A DNA stretch of 64,000 bases, taken from positions 1 to 64,000 of the forward strand of contig NZ_JBBBNV010000017.1 in assembly GCF_037137075.1 (NCBI RefSeq), in the 5' to 3' direction. The stretch's first letter is position 1, and the number at the start of each line of letters is the position of its first letter. A program made the position numbers and the translations under genes. Shown piece by piece: positions 16,239-25,226 of this stretch. The notes below the pieces were generated by a model. That model was not told the DNA's origin, made no database searches, and saw nothing but the letters and a program-made list of their open reading frames with translations. The stretch is from JBBBNV01 sp037137075 (lineage in GTDB: Bacteria; Bacillota; Bacilli; Paenibacillales; NBRC-103111).

Positions 16239-17084
16239 GTGCTTGTTCATTTAAAAGAGCTCGTTCAGGCGGCGGCGCAAGCCGATTATGCGATTCCAGC
16301 CTTTAACGTATTCGGCTATGAGGATGCGATTGCCGTGGTGCGGGCGGCGGAAGCGGCGGCGGCGCCGGTTATTTTGGCAACGAATCTGCCTGCGGTGAAG
16401 CATATGCCGTTTCGGATCATCGCTCCGCTGCTGCGGCAGGTCGCCATAGACGCCAAGGTTCCGGTGGTGCTGCATCTGGACCACGGCAAGGACTATGACT
16501 ATGTCGCTGCCGCCATTGAGCACGGCTATACGTCGGTCATGTTCGACGGCTCTCAGCTTCCGTTCGAGGATAACGTGCGGCAAACCCGGGCGATTGTTGA
16601 ATTGGCGGCGCGTCACGGCATCTCCACAGAGGCGGAGATTGGCTCGGTCGGCTATAGCGACCCGTCGCTCGGACTCAAGCACGAATATTCCGATCCGGAG
16701 GAGGCGCGCCGGTTTGCAGAGGAGACCGGAGTGGACGCAGTTGCCGTATCCATCGGTACAGTGCACCGGATGGAGGTCCAGGGGGCCAGCATCGATTTTG
16801 ACCTGCTGGCGCAAATCGAAGCGCGGGTGAAGACCCCGCTCGTGCTGCACGGATCGACCGGGGTGGCGGATGCGGATTTGCGGCGGCTTGCCGCAAGCCG
16901 GATTGCCAAGGTGAATATCGGCACGGCGCTGCGGATGGCGTTCGGCAAGACACTGCGTGCGGAGATGGAAGCCCAGCCGCAGCAGTTTGACCGGATACAA
17001 TTGTTTCAGCGGCCAATGGAAGCCGTTCAGCAGGCTGCCCTGCACAAATTCCACATTCTTGGACTTGGGAGGAACGAAGCATGA
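16239..17084 (+). CDS. iolJ: 6-phospho-5-dehydro-2-deoxy-D-gluconate aldolase
   Basis: A 281-residue class II aldolase of the fructose-bisphosphate aldolase family. Metal-site motifs are HLDHGKDY, EIGSVG (Glu), GTVHRM (His) and LHGSTG (His). In this operon it should split the IolC product into dihydroxyacetone phosphate and malonate semialdehyde. It starts at GTG after AAGGGGGAATTGCA. Operon position argues for IolJ rather than a generic FbaA. Confidence 0.88.
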   Translation: MLVHLKELVQAAAQADYAIPAFNVFGYEDAIAVVRAAEAAAAPVILATNLPAVKHMPFRIIAPLLRQVAIDAKVPVVLHLDHGKDYDYVAAAIEHGYTSVMFDGSQLPFEDNVRQTRAIVELAARHGISTEAEIGSVGYSDPSLGLKHEYSDPEEARRFAEETGVDAVAVSIGTVHRMEVQGASIDFDLLAQIEARVKTPLVLHGSTGVADADLRRLAASRIAKVNIGTALRMAFGKTLRAEMEAQPQQFDRIQLFQRPMEAVQQAALHKFHILGLGRNEA

Positions 17085-18541
17085 GTACAACGACGAACGC
17101 ACCACGTCTGGACAATTTTATCGGGGGCCGTTGGGTCGCCTCGGAAGCAACGAAGGTCGAAGCTGTTCCGAATCCGGCGACCGGTGAATTGCTGGCGCAT
17201 GTGCCGCTGTCCACTAAGGCGGATTTGGACCGGGCTGTGCAGGTAGCGAAGGAAGCTTTTCCGACATGGAGCCGTGTAGCGGTGCCGCGCCGGGCCCGGA
17301 TTTTGTTCAAGTATCAGCAGCTGCTGGTGGAGCATTGGGAGGAGCTGGCCCGGCTTGTAACGACGGAGAATGGAAAAAGCTACAGCGAGGCGTACGGGGA
17401 AGTACAGCGGGGCATCGAATGCGTCGAATTCGCCGCAGGCATTCCCACGCTGATGATGGGCTCGCAGCTGCCGGATATCGCGACAGGGCTGGAATCGGGA
17501 ATGTATCGTTATCCGATCGGCGTTGTCGGCGGCATCTCGCCGTTTAACTTCCCGATGATGGTGCCTTGCTGGATGTTCCCGCTGGCGATTGCCTGCGGCA
17601 ACACGTTCGTGCTCAAGCCGTCGGAGCGGACGCCGCTTCTGGCGAACCGTCTGGCGGAGCTGTTCAAAGAAGCCGGGCTGCCGGACGGGGTGTTCAATAT
17701 TGTGCACGGCGCGCATGATGTCGTCAACGGCATTTTGGAGCATCCGGATGTTGCCGCGGTCTCATTCGTCGGTTCGCAGCCGATTGCGGAGTATGTGTAC
17801 AAAACCGCCGCTGCCCACGGGAAGCGGGTGCAGGCGCTGGGCGGGGCGAAAAACCATTCCATCGTGCTGCCGGATGCGGATCTCGATTTAACGGTCAAAG
17901 AAATTACGAATGCGGCCTTCGGCTCGGCCGGGGAACGCTGCATGGCCTGCTCGGTCGTGGTGGCGGTAGGCGGTATCGGAGATGAGCTGGTGCGTCGTCT
18001 GCAGGAAGCGGCGAAGAACATAACTATCGGCAACGGCCTGGAGAACAACGTTTTCCTCGGTCCGGTCATCCGCGACGCTCACAAAGCGCGCACAGTCCAG
18101 TATATCGAAAAGGGTGTAGAAGAAGGTGCGGCTCTTGTATTGGACGGCCGGGAGCACCAGGCCTCCTCGGGAGAAGGATACTTCCTCGGTCCGACTATTT
18201 TTGACCATGCCCGGCAGGGAATGAAAATTTGGAACGATGAGATTTTCGCGCCGGTGCTGCAAATGATTCGTGTCGAGACGCTTCAGGATGCCGTGGCGCT
18301 GGCCAATCAGTCCGAATTCGCCAACGGCGCGTGCCTGTACACGGACAGCGCCAAAGCGGTCCGCGAGTTCCGCGACACCATCGATGCGGGAATGCTGGGC
18401 GTGAATGTCGGCGTTCCGGCGCCGATGGCGTTCTTCCCGTTCTCCGGCTACAAGAAATCGTTCTACGGCGACCTTCATGCAAATGGCAAGGACGGCGTTG
18501 AATTTTATACCCGCAAAAAAATGGTTGTGGCCCGTTACTAA
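17081..18541 (+). CDS. iolA: methylmalonate/malonate semialdehyde dehydrogenase (CoA-acylating)
   Basis: A 486-residue aldehyde dehydrogenase of the MmsA type that converts malonate semialdehyde to acetyl-CoA and CO2. Seen are the ISPFNFPMMVP cofactor motif, FVGSQPIAEYVY, the catalytic Cys in GSAGERCMACSV (about 280), and the C-terminal PFSGYKKSFYGDLHANGKDG. The start overlaps the iolJ stop by four bases. It is the last structural gene of the operon; no obvious terminator follows before lacI. Confidence 0.93.
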   Translation: MSTTTNAPRLDNFIGGRWVASEATKVEAVPNPATGELLAHVPLSTKADLDRAVQVAKEAFPTWSRVAVPRRARILFKYQQLLVEHWEELARLVTTENGKSYSEAYGEVQRGIECVEFAAGIPTLMMGSQLPDIATGLESGMYRYPIGVVGGISPFNFPMMVPCWMFPLAIACGNTFVLKPSERTPLLANRLAELFKEAGLPDGVFNIVHGAHDVVNGILEHPDVAAVSFVGSQPIAEYVYKTAAAHGKRVQALGGAKNHSIVLPDADLDLTVKEITNAAFGSAGERCMACSVVVAVGGIGDELVRRLQEAAKNITIGNGLENNVFLGPVIRDAHKARTVQYIEKGVEEGAALVLDGREHQASSGEGYFLGPTIFDHARQGMKIWNDEIFAPVLQMIRVETLQDAVALANQSEFANGACLYTDSAKAVREFRDTIDAGMLGVNVGVPAPMAFFPFSGYKKSFYGDLHANGKDGVEFYTRKKMVVARY

Positions 18542-18829
18542 TTGCAGCCTTCAGGTCATCCGCGCGACTTACAGATTACCGTTACGCATGCCAAGGGTGT
18601 ACATCTGTTTTCGTGAAATAGAAGCCATAGGCAGGGAGCTGGCGAGCAGCGCTAGAGGTTCGTTTCTGCAGCCGGATTTATACGATGAAACAGCGGCTTG
18701 CGATGGAAAAATCCGGCCAGGACAGCGAGCGCAGCCCTTTCCCTGCCGCGGGCCTCTCCATTTTCACCGGATCGCCGTTCCAGCCAGCCCTCCGATGCCC
18801 AGCCATCGTCAAATGGCGGCCAAAACGAA
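18542..18829. other. intergenic stretch between iolA and the regulator gene
   Basis: About 290 bases with no supported gene, terminator or repeat. A long minus-strand frame crosses it but runs antisense through the lacI gene and has no ribosome binding site, so it was not accepted. Confidence 0.4.
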
Positions 18830-18858
18830 TTGTCAAAGGCCCCGGGTTCGTATATGCT
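18830..18858 (+). promoter_or_regulatory. probable promoter of the LacI-family gene
   Basis: TTGTCA (18830-18835), 17 bases, TATGCT (18853-18858). The LacI operator found before iolG and iolD is not seen here, so the regulator does not appear autoregulated through that element. Confidence 0.5.
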
Positions 18859-18906
18859 TAGGTGAAATGGACCAACAGTTGTAAACAGAAGGCGGAGGAG
18901 TGCAGC

Positions 18907-19926
18907 GTGGCGACTATATATGACGTGGCAAAAGAGGCAGGCGTCTCCATCGCTACAGTATCCAAGGTGATTAACCAGACCGGCCGGATTAGTGAGAAAA
19001 CGAGGCAGCATGTGCAGGAGATTATGAAAAATCTCAATTATCAGCCCAGCGTCGTCGCCTCGGCGCTCACCAAGAAGCGGACGTACACGATCGGGCTGCT
19101 GATTCCTGATTTGGCGAACCCGTTTTTCGCCGAAATCGCCCGCAGTGTGGAGGATCGCGCCCACGAGCTTGGCTTTAATCTGGTCATCTGCAATACGGAC
19201 AACGATCTGGCGAAGGAAGAGCGGTACACGGACTTGCTGCGGCAAAAAAGCGCGGACGGCATCATTCTGGCGACCGGGGTACGAAGCAACACCATGCTCA
19301 AAAAGCTGATGCAGCAAAAGCAGGCGATTGCGGTGATTGCCCGGGATATGCCTTCGCTGGCCGTGGATACGGTGCTGGTGGACGACTTCCTGGGCGGCTA
19401 TCTGGCCGCCTCGCATCTCATTGAGCTGGGGCACCGGCATTTGGCGATTATTACCGAGAATCTGGAGGTCATGAGCAGCCGGGAGCGTCTGCGGGGCTGC
19501 AGGCAAGCGCTGGAGGAGGCCGGACTGGTCCTCGAGGACAAATGGGTCCGCGTCAGCGCGTTCGACGTGCAGGGCGGCAAGCAGACAGCGGCAAGCCTGC
19601 TCGATGAGGAGCACCCGCCGACGGCCATTTTTGCGTGTAACGATTTGCTAGGCATCGGCGTTATCCAGGCTGCCCGGGAGCGGGGTCTGACGGTACCGCG
19701 GGACTTGTCCGTGGTCGGGTTCGACAACACGATTTTGGCGACCATTATCGACCCGCCGCTGACGACCGTCGCGCAGCCGATTCAAGAGCTGGGCCGGCAA
19801 ATTGTAGACCTCATCTCCCAGGAAATTAACGGGAACAAAGGCAGCAAGCAGCGTGTGGTGCTGCTCCCGGAGCTGGTGATCCGCGGATCTACAGGGCTAT
19901 ACCGGCCGGAGCAGCAGTCTGTCTGA
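18907..19926 (+). CDS. LacI-family regulator, probable iol repressor
   Basis: A 339-residue DNA-binding protein. The N-terminal helix-turn-helix (ATIYDVAKEAGVSIATVSKV, residues 2-21) and hinge (LNYQPSVVASAL) are followed by a periplasmic-binding-like sensor domain. It starts at GTG six bases after GGCGGAGGAG. Classical Bacillus iol clusters use the DeoR-type IolR; here a LacI protein lies at the operon end, and LacI-pattern operators precede both iol transcripts, so it is the likely regulator. The inducer is inferred to be an inositol catabolite. Confidence 0.85.
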   Translation: MATIYDVAKEAGVSIATVSKVINQTGRISEKTRQHVQEIMKNLNYQPSVVASALTKKRTYTIGLLIPDLANPFFAEIARSVEDRAHELGFNLVICNTDNDLAKEERYTDLLRQKSADGIILATGVRSNTMLKKLMQQKQAIAVIARDMPSLAVDTVLVDDFLGGYLAASHLIELGHRHLAIITENLEVMSSRERLRGCRQALEEAGLVLEDKWVRVSAFDVQGGKQTAASLLDEEHPPTAIFACNDLLGIGVIQAARERGLTVPRDLSVVGFDNTILATIIDPPLTTVAQPIQELGRQIVDLISQEINGNKGSKQRVVLLPELVIRGSTGLYRPEQQSV

Positions 19927-20039
19927 ATAAACGAGGCTTGGGACGACAGGGTGCAGTATGACGGTCTGTACCGGGAGAACAGGTGGCGGTTGGGGTCGAC
20001 CGGCCGCCGCGCAGTACCGCAGCGCGCGGGTTGGAGCGG

Positions 20040-20073
20040 AGCGTATTTCGATCGGACGAAATACGCTTTTTTT
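20040..20073 (+). terminator. strong terminator after the LacI-family gene
   Basis: An 11-bp stem (AGCGTATTTCG/CGAAATACGCT) with a six-base loop is followed by seven T. Confidence 0.92.
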
Positions 20074-20107
20074 CTATATATAAAGAACTGTACATAGCCG
20101 CATGAAT

Positions 20108-20123
20108 TAGGAAGCGTTTCCGA
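20108..20123 (+). promoter_or_regulatory. cre-like site upstream of mgtC
   Basis: GGAAGCGTTTCC (20110-20121) matches the GNAANCGNWNNC core of CcpA catabolite elements. It lies about 170 bases before mgtC and just after the LacI-gene terminator. Its role is uncertain; another LacI-family protein could bind it. Confidence 0.4.
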
Positions 20124-20184
20124 CAATAGTTGTATACAAACGCCCGGTTTTAGAATATTTTAATTCTATACTTTATTTCTATAC

Positions 20185-20223
20185 CGGTGGTACAGCTGCA
20201 TCGTGCAGGGGAACGGTACACCG
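20185..20223 (+). ncRNA. structured leader element before mgtC, family unknown
   Basis: An outer helix, CGGT(G)GTAC paired with GTACACCG with one bulged G, encloses an inner perfect hairpin CTGCA-tcg-TGCAG and an asymmetric GGGGAAC strand. It lies in the 5' region of an MgtC-family gene, where magnesium-sensing leaders occur in other bacteria. I do not see the conserved M-box sequence, so this is an unassigned structured RNA. Confidence 0.4.
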
Positions 20224-20292
20224 CCTCTTCAGGGGCATGCCGAGACTATCCCGGACCGCATTCTTTATATTTGACCATAAGGGGGGAGCGGC

Positions 20293-21039
20293 ATGGCTTG
20301 GTTCGATAGCGCCGATGTATGGCATATCAGCTATGTGGAATTAATTGTTCGTATGATTTTGGCGACCGTGCTGGGCGGTATGGTCGGGATTGAACGGGAA
20401 TGGAGCAATCATGCTGCGGGCTTCCGGACGCATATTCTGGTGTGCCTCGGGTCGGCTACAATTATGCTGCTGTCCATTTACGGCTTTTCCGAGTTCGTCA
20501 ACGAATCCCAGGTTCGGGTGGATCCGGCCCGGCTAGCCGCGCAGGTCATTAGCGGGATCGGATTTTTGGGCGCCGGGGCCATTTTGCGCAACGGGAACGT
20601 GATTAAGGGGCTGACAACGGCTGCTTCCGTTTGGGTTGTGGCCGCCATTGGCTTGTGTACGGGAGCGGGCTTCTATACGGGGGCTTTTATTTGCACCTTC
20701 TTTGTTCTGGTCAGCCTGTATGTGCTGAACAAGTGGGAGCGGCATATGCTTCGCCACCGCAGGGCATGCGATGTAGACATCGTCATCCGCGATGAGCCGG
20801 GAGCGCTCGGGCGGATTGCTTCCATTTTCGGTGAGCAGGGCATTCAAATCTCCAATTTGAAAATGAATCCGGCGGAAAGCCCGTCCAGCGAGGAGCCCCT
20901 TCCCTCTCTGATGACGCTCACGTTCCGGCTGCGCATGCAGCGGCAGGACAAGTTAATGGCGGCCCTGGAGCAAATCTCCTCCTTGAACACTGTGATCTCG
21001 ATGGAAACACAGGATATGGTGTTGGCCAAAAACGGCTAG
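20293..21039 (+). CDS. MgtC/SapB family membrane protein
   Basis: A 248-residue protein with four to five predicted transmembrane helices (about 14-150) and a C-terminal cytoplasmic ACT-like domain (about 158-245). MgtC hallmarks are LGGMVGIEREWSNHAAGFRTH near the N-terminus and SGIGFLGAGAILR in the middle. MgtC proteins are linked to growth at low magnesium and to modulation of membrane ATP synthase; they are not proven transporters. GGGGGGAG precedes the ATG. A structured leader of unknown class precedes it. Confidence 0.88.
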   Translation: MAWFDSADVWHISYVELIVRMILATVLGGMVGIEREWSNHAAGFRTHILVCLGSATIMLLSIYGFSEFVNESQVRVDPARLAAQVISGIGFLGAGAILRNGNVIKGLTTAASVWVVAAIGLCTGAGFYTGAFICTFFVLVSLYVLNKWERHMLRHRRACDVDIVIRDEPGALGRIASIFGEQGIQISNLKMNPAESPSSEEPLPSLMTLTFRLRMQRQDKLMAALEQISSLNTVISMETQDMVLAKNG

Positions 21040-21161
21040 GAAGCAGCATCGTCTTCCGGAGCCAGGGACACTTTTCTGTGAAAGAGCTGCTTTCATACCG
21101 GGGATGCGACAGAAAGTCATGACGGTTTTTAGATAGATTCGCTCCAATCCTAGTCTTATAG

Positions 21162-21196
21162 ACAGAATCCTGAAAGAAGGGGATTCTGTTTTTTTG
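21162..21196 (+). terminator. terminator after mgtC
   Basis: A 9-bp stem (ACAGAATCC/GGATTCTGT) is followed by seven T, well clear of the next gene. Confidence 0.88.
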
Positions 21197-21377
21197 GGCT
21201 AGTCGCCATTTCCAGGCGGCCCGGCTTTCCTTGAAATGGCCGGGGAATCGGTTGATTGAACTGATATGCAGCGGAGAAAAAAATTTTAACAGATGTTCCA
21301 ATTGCTATTGTCGGATTCTATGTGATAGAGTCTATCTGATATACAAAATATGACAATGCTTGAATCAAGGGGAGAAG

Positions 21378-23885
21378 ATGAAAAGGATGAGCAGATGGAG
21401 ATTACGTCTGGTTCGGGCCGTATTCGCGGCAGCACTGCTGCTGGGCTCAACCGGAATGAGCGCCTATGCGGCGGACACAGGGACGGGGAGCGGAAGCATC
21501 CCGGATATTGTGCAAAAAACAACGTCCTCCGTGGTTGCGATTATCGGCAAGCCGACGGATAGCGGAACGTCGAAATCCTGGCAGGGCAGCCGTTATGATT
21601 TGGCGCACGGCACCGGCGTTATCGTACGCAGTGAAGGCTATATTGTAACCAATGCCCATGTTGTAAAGGATATGCGGAATTTGCTCGTTGTGACCGCGGA
21701 CGGCAAATCCTACAACGGCAAAACGACGCATTATGATGAAGAAAGCGATTTGGCGCTGGTCAAAATTGAGGCCTCCGGGCTGCCGGCCGCCTCGTTCGCC
21801 TCGGCCTTCGACATTCGGGTCGGCGAGCCGGTCATGGCCATCGGCACGCCGCTGTCCTTTACGCTGCGCAATTCGGTTTCTTCGGGGATTGTCAGCGGGA
21901 TGGAGCGGTCGGTTCAGTCCAAGTACCAGCTCATCCAGACCGACGCAGCCATTAACCCGGGCAATAGCGGGGGAGCCCTGGTGAACATGAAGGGGCAGGT
22001 TATCGGGATTAACACGATGAAATACGTGGAGTACGGAGTGGACAGCCTCGGCTTTGCCATTCCGGTAGATACCGTGCAGTATGTGCTGGATCAATTTTTT
22101 AAATATGGCAAGGTGAAGCGTCCGTATTTGGGCCTGGAGCTTGGCGAAAGCTGGGAATCGGTGGTAGGCCTGCCGACAGACAATGGGCTGGAGGTCACAT
22201 ACGTGGAGCCGGATTCTCCGGCGGCCAAGGCCGGGGTGAAGCAGGGAGATATCCTGCAATCGGTGGGCAGCACGAACACCCACACGCTGGTAGCGTTTAA
22301 TGAAGCGCTCAAGAAGGTTTTGCCTGGGGAGACGGTGCGTCTGGGACTGAAATCCGAGGGCCTGCTGAAAAATATTGATGTGGTGGCCGAGGAGGATCAT
22401 TCCAGCGGCACTGAGCTGGTACAGGCAGCGGATGGAACGTACATCGACGATGACCAGGGCAAAACCCAAATCGGCGACAGCCATTTCGGCTGGTCGATGA
22501 AATACTCGGCAGGCTTAATTAAAGCGAACCAGAGCGAGAACGGCAACCAGGTCGTTTTTATCGATGCCAAGGGTGAATATGCTATTCAGATTGCCATTCA
22601 GGAGAAGCAAAGCCTGAATTTGTCCCCTTTCAGTCTGATGCGCAAGGTCGGAGCCGACTATGGGGATACGGTGCTGGAAAAACGGTTCGTCGAGCAGACG
22701 CCTTACTCCTACGCCAAGCTGATCGCCAAGACGGAGGACGGGGAGTATTATGAGACCCGAGCCTTTCAAAAGGAAGATCAAATTTACAGCATAACGCTTT
22801 ATATTCATGACGAAGCCAACTATGAAAAGGCGTTTAAGCGGAACAGCTATTTGGATGTGCTGGATTCGTTCGTACTGGCCTTTGACCCGGATGCCTCTGC
22901 AATGAAGGATATTTCCGTGTTCCAAAACCAGACGACGATTACCTCGGAATACGGCATCAGCTTCGACCTGCCGTCGGAATGGAAGGAGTTCGGCTACGGG
23001 AAGGAGCTCTCCTTCAGCAGCAAGGATGGCGAGCAGACTCTGGATGTGCGGGTGACCTCCGCTTCCTCCGGCGATACGCTGAAGGACTGGGTGTCCCGTC
23101 AAGAGAGCATGATAAAGGAAACCTACGTAGACGGCTACTTCACGGTAGATGGTCCGAAGGAAACGGCCGCTGGCGGGGTATCCGCGCTGGAGGCCCGGTA
23201 TGAAACGACGATGGGCGACAAGTGGCGTGTCGACCGGCACATTTATCTGATTAAGGATAAATTAAAATATGATTTCCAATTCAACTATCCGAAATCAGCG
23301 AAGAGCGAAGATATTGACGGTGTTGTCGACGGAGTATTGAAGTCGCTGCAGTTTTCCAAGGAGGCGCTGAACGCGTCTATCGGCTTTATTCAGGATGAGG
23401 ATGACCTGCGTGACAAGCAGCGGACAGTGACTTACAGCAGCACCAAGTATCCATACTCTCTCCAGGTGCCAGAGGTGTGGTCATGGTCCAGCAACAGCGT
23501 GTATGATGATTACGGCTATGGAGAGAATTACAAAACGTTCTCCTTCATCGGCGGCAGCCTGGGGGTTACGGCGGATGACAGCACCAAGCTGGAGGATGTG
23601 CTTAGCAAGACGGAGAAGGAATACAAAAAAAATGCTGAAACCGATGCGGACTACGTCTATGAATCGACTCAGGAGGAGCTATTCGGAACAACCGTTCAGA
23701 AATATGCGCTGAAGTATAAGACCAAGAGCGTGCCGTACACCTCAGAGGAATACTTGTTCCAAAACGGCGATGTAGTGTACACGCTGAAGCTGCGCATTAA
23801 CGACGCGGTGAAGACGGAGGAGCAGTGGCAGCGCATTCAGACTGCGATCCGTTCACTCACGTTTGAAGAGAAATCTGCTCAGTGA
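21378..23885 (+). CDS. HtrA-like serine protease with PDZ and long C-terminal extension
   Basis: An 835-residue secreted or surface protein. Residues 1-32 form a signal peptide ending SAYAA. The trypsin-like domain carries the triad His94 (TNAHVV), Asp124 (EESDLALVK) and Ser197 (NPGNSGGA). A PDZ domain follows (about 245-335). The remaining 450 or so residues contain three related blocks, each with an aromatic, PsbP-like pattern of 'short strand, P-x-x-W, then F/V strand' (near 378, 527 and 690). This extension is much longer than in ordinary HtrA proteins of about 400-500 residues and probably targets cell-wall or membrane partners. GGGGAG precedes the ATG. Confidence 0.85.
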   Translation: MKRMSRWRLRLVRAVFAAALLLGSTGMSAYAADTGTGSGSIPDIVQKTTSSVVAIIGKPTDSGTSKSWQGSRYDLAHGTGVIVRSEGYIVTNAHVVKDMRNLLVVTADGKSYNGKTTHYDEESDLALVKIEASGLPAASFASAFDIRVGEPVMAIGTPLSFTLRNSVSSGIVSGMERSVQSKYQLIQTDAAINPGNSGGALVNMKGQVIGINTMKYVEYGVDSLGFAIPVDTVQYVLDQFFKYGKVKRPYLGLELGESWESVVGLPTDNGLEVTYVEPDSPAAKAGVKQGDILQSVGSTNTHTLVAFNEALKKVLPGETVRLGLKSEGLLKNIDVVAEEDHSSGTELVQAADGTYIDDDQGKTQIGDSHFGWSMKYSAGLIKANQSENGNQVVFIDAKGEYAIQIAIQEKQSLNLSPFSLMRKVGADYGDTVLEKRFVEQTPYSYAKLIAKTEDGEYYETRAFQKEDQIYSITLYIHDEANYEKAFKRNSYLDVLDSFVLAFDPDASAMKDISVFQNQTTITSEYGISFDLPSEWKEFGYGKELSFSSKDGEQTLDVRVTSASSGDTLKDWVSRQESMIKETYVDGYFTVDGPKETAAGGVSALEARYETTMGDKWRVDRHIYLIKDKLKYDFQFNYPKSAKSEDIDGVVDGVLKSLQFSKEALNASIGFIQDEDDLRDKQRTVTYSSTKYPYSLQVPEVWSWSSNSVYDDYGYGENYKTFSFIGGSLGVTADDSTKLEDVLSKTEKEYKKNAETDADYVYESTQEELFGTTVQKYALKYKTKSVPYTSEEYLFQNGDVVYTLKLRINDAVKTEEQWQRIQTAIRSLTFEEKSAQ

Positions 23886-23921
23886 GAACCCGTGCCGTAC
23901 ACCGGTAAACCGGGCAACTGA

Positions 23922-23960
23922 AACAACGGCGCCCCGCCATAAAAGCGGGGCGCCGTTGTT
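23922..23960. terminator. perfect 16-bp hairpin, probably bidirectional terminator
   Basis: AACAACGGCGCCCCGC pairs perfectly with GCGGGGCGCCGTTGTT across a seven-base loop. The T-rich end is short. It follows the htrA-like gene directly. Confidence 0.75.
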
Positions 23961-24076
23961 AATATAGCAGAGATTGTAATGAGAGAAAGCCGACAGCTGG
24001 TGCAGGAGAGAAATAAAGAAGCTTGCGGGAAAAGCGCGGGTGGCGAGAGCGAGCGCATGAGTACATGGCCCGGTTC

Positions 24077-24105
24077 TTTACAAACCGACCGTCGGTTGTC
24101 ATAAT
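24077..24105 (+). promoter_or_regulatory. tetR promoter with internal operator
   Basis: TTTACA (24077-24082), 17 bases, CATAAT (24100-24105). The spacer is filled by the perfect palindrome AACCGAC-c-GTCGGTT (24083-24097). Binding between -35 and -10 is the classic arrangement of TetR autorepression. Confidence 0.82.
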
Positions 24106-24140
24106 GGAAGCAAACATAATCAGGAGAGGAGAGGCTGAGC

Positions 24141-24746
24141 ATGATGACAGATAACCGGGGGAATCCTAGCTTTCAGCTGCTGCTGGAAACGACGGAGCGG
24201 CTCATTCGGCAAAAGGGCTGCCGCAGCACGACGATGCAGGATATTATGCAGGAGACAGGTCTTTCCAAGGGCGCTATTTATTATTACGTCAAGAGCAAGG
24301 AGGAGCTGTTCGGCGTACTGCTGCATGACAAGCTCGTGCAGATGGACGCGCGATTCATGGAAGCGGCCCGCCAGTCCAAAGGGCTCGAAGACCCGCTTAG
24401 TATTATTGCGCAGGGGCAGCGTGGCGGGCATCATGAAGGCGAGGTCGTCAACCGGGTGCTCATCTATTTGCTTGGGCAAAAGGATAAGCCGGGCATTGCC
24501 GAGCTGCTGGACCGTTTCCACGAGGCCTGGCTGCGCACGGCCGCGCAGTGGATTGAGATTGGGCAGCGGAGCGGGGTTATTCCCGCGGACATGCCAGCCC
24601 GCAAAACGGCGGAATTATTCACCCTGCTGTCGTACGGGATGAGAATGCGGAATATGATGGCCGGCGATCCGGAGGAGGTCTTGTTCACCGATCGGGATTT
24701 TTTGGAGTTCATGCGGACAACTCTGCAGGGAGAGCGGAACGGCTGA
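24141..24746 (+). CDS. TetR-family transcriptional regulator
   Basis: A 201-residue repressor. The N-terminal helix-turn-helix is at about 27-50 (TTMQDIMQETGLSKGAIYYYV with the typical YYYVKSKEELF turn); the C-terminal ligand domain has no recognisable specificity. Two ATG codons follow GAGAGGCTGAG. Its own promoter contains a perfect palindromic operator, so it is autoregulated. TetR genes of this sort usually control a neighbouring efflux or enzyme gene, but none is clear here; only a doubtful 54-codon ORF follows. Confidence 0.88.
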   Translation: MMTDNRGNPSFQLLLETTERLIRQKGCRSTTMQDIMQETGLSKGAIYYYVKSKEELFGVLLHDKLVQMDARFMEAARQSKGLEDPLSIIAQGQRGGHHEGEVVNRVLIYLLGQKDKPGIAELLDRFHEAWLRTAAQWIEIGQRSGVIPADMPARKTAELFTLLSYGMRMRNMMAGDPEEVLFTDRDFLEFMRTTLQGERNG

Positions 24747-24928
24747 AGGAAAATTTCCGGAGACGGCAGGAAATGAGGGCATGTCTATCGAATAGTAAGC
24801 TGTCTATTTCCCTACTTCTGTGTGAATCAGCATGATAATCAGACGAAATTGGGCGGAGGCCGCACATCCCGTGACTCAGGTCAATGCGGATTCGGCTGGC
24901 GCGCTCGGAGAGCTGGTGAACATGAAAA

Positions 24929-25093
24929 ATGCGGGTTTTGGTAAGTGGGATTTGTGCGTGCTTAATGGTCGCCAATTGGTGGCATTTGCTTGATGAGGCG
25001 AATCCGGTATGGATGCGTACCATGTTCGGGGTTTCCGGTGCCGTCTCGCTGTGCTTCGGCTTATACGTTTCCAGGCTGCTGCGCAGGAAATAG
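24929..25093 (+). CDS. possible 54-residue two-helix membrane peptide or remnant
   Basis: An ORF without a good ribosome binding site encodes two hydrophobic segments (about 3-17 and 33-52) and ends in RLLRRK. It could be a genuine small membrane protein co-regulated with TetR, or the last part of a decayed transporter gene. The weak translation signal favours the latter. The remaining bases from 24747 hold nothing else that I can support. Confidence 0.3.
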   Translation: MRVLVSGICACLMVANWWHLLDEANPVWMRTMFGVSGAVSLCFGLYVSRLLRRK

Positions 25094-25139
25094 GTGCTTC
25101 GGGAGGCGGCGAAACTTCCGGTTGAGACGGTAAAGCGAT

Positions 25140-25187
25140 AAAAAAGGCGATAACCTGCGGTGTTTTACGTGCACCATGGTTCTCGCC
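25140..25187 (-). terminator. terminator of the DUF1450 gene
   Basis: On the minus strand, helices GGCGA/TCGCC and ACC/GGT close a long loop, and the 3' side runs into six T. Confidence 0.65.
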
Positions 25188-25226
25188 GTTTATAATTTAG
25201 TTCATGCTTTGTTAAGCATGGAGAGA

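Noticed and set aside
18652..19614. 320-codon minus-strand frame
   Set aside because: It runs antisense through the clearly real LacI-family gene and has no start signals.
20185..20223. M-box magnesium riboswitch before mgtC
   Set aside because: The conserved M-box blocks are not present; only unassigned helices are seen.
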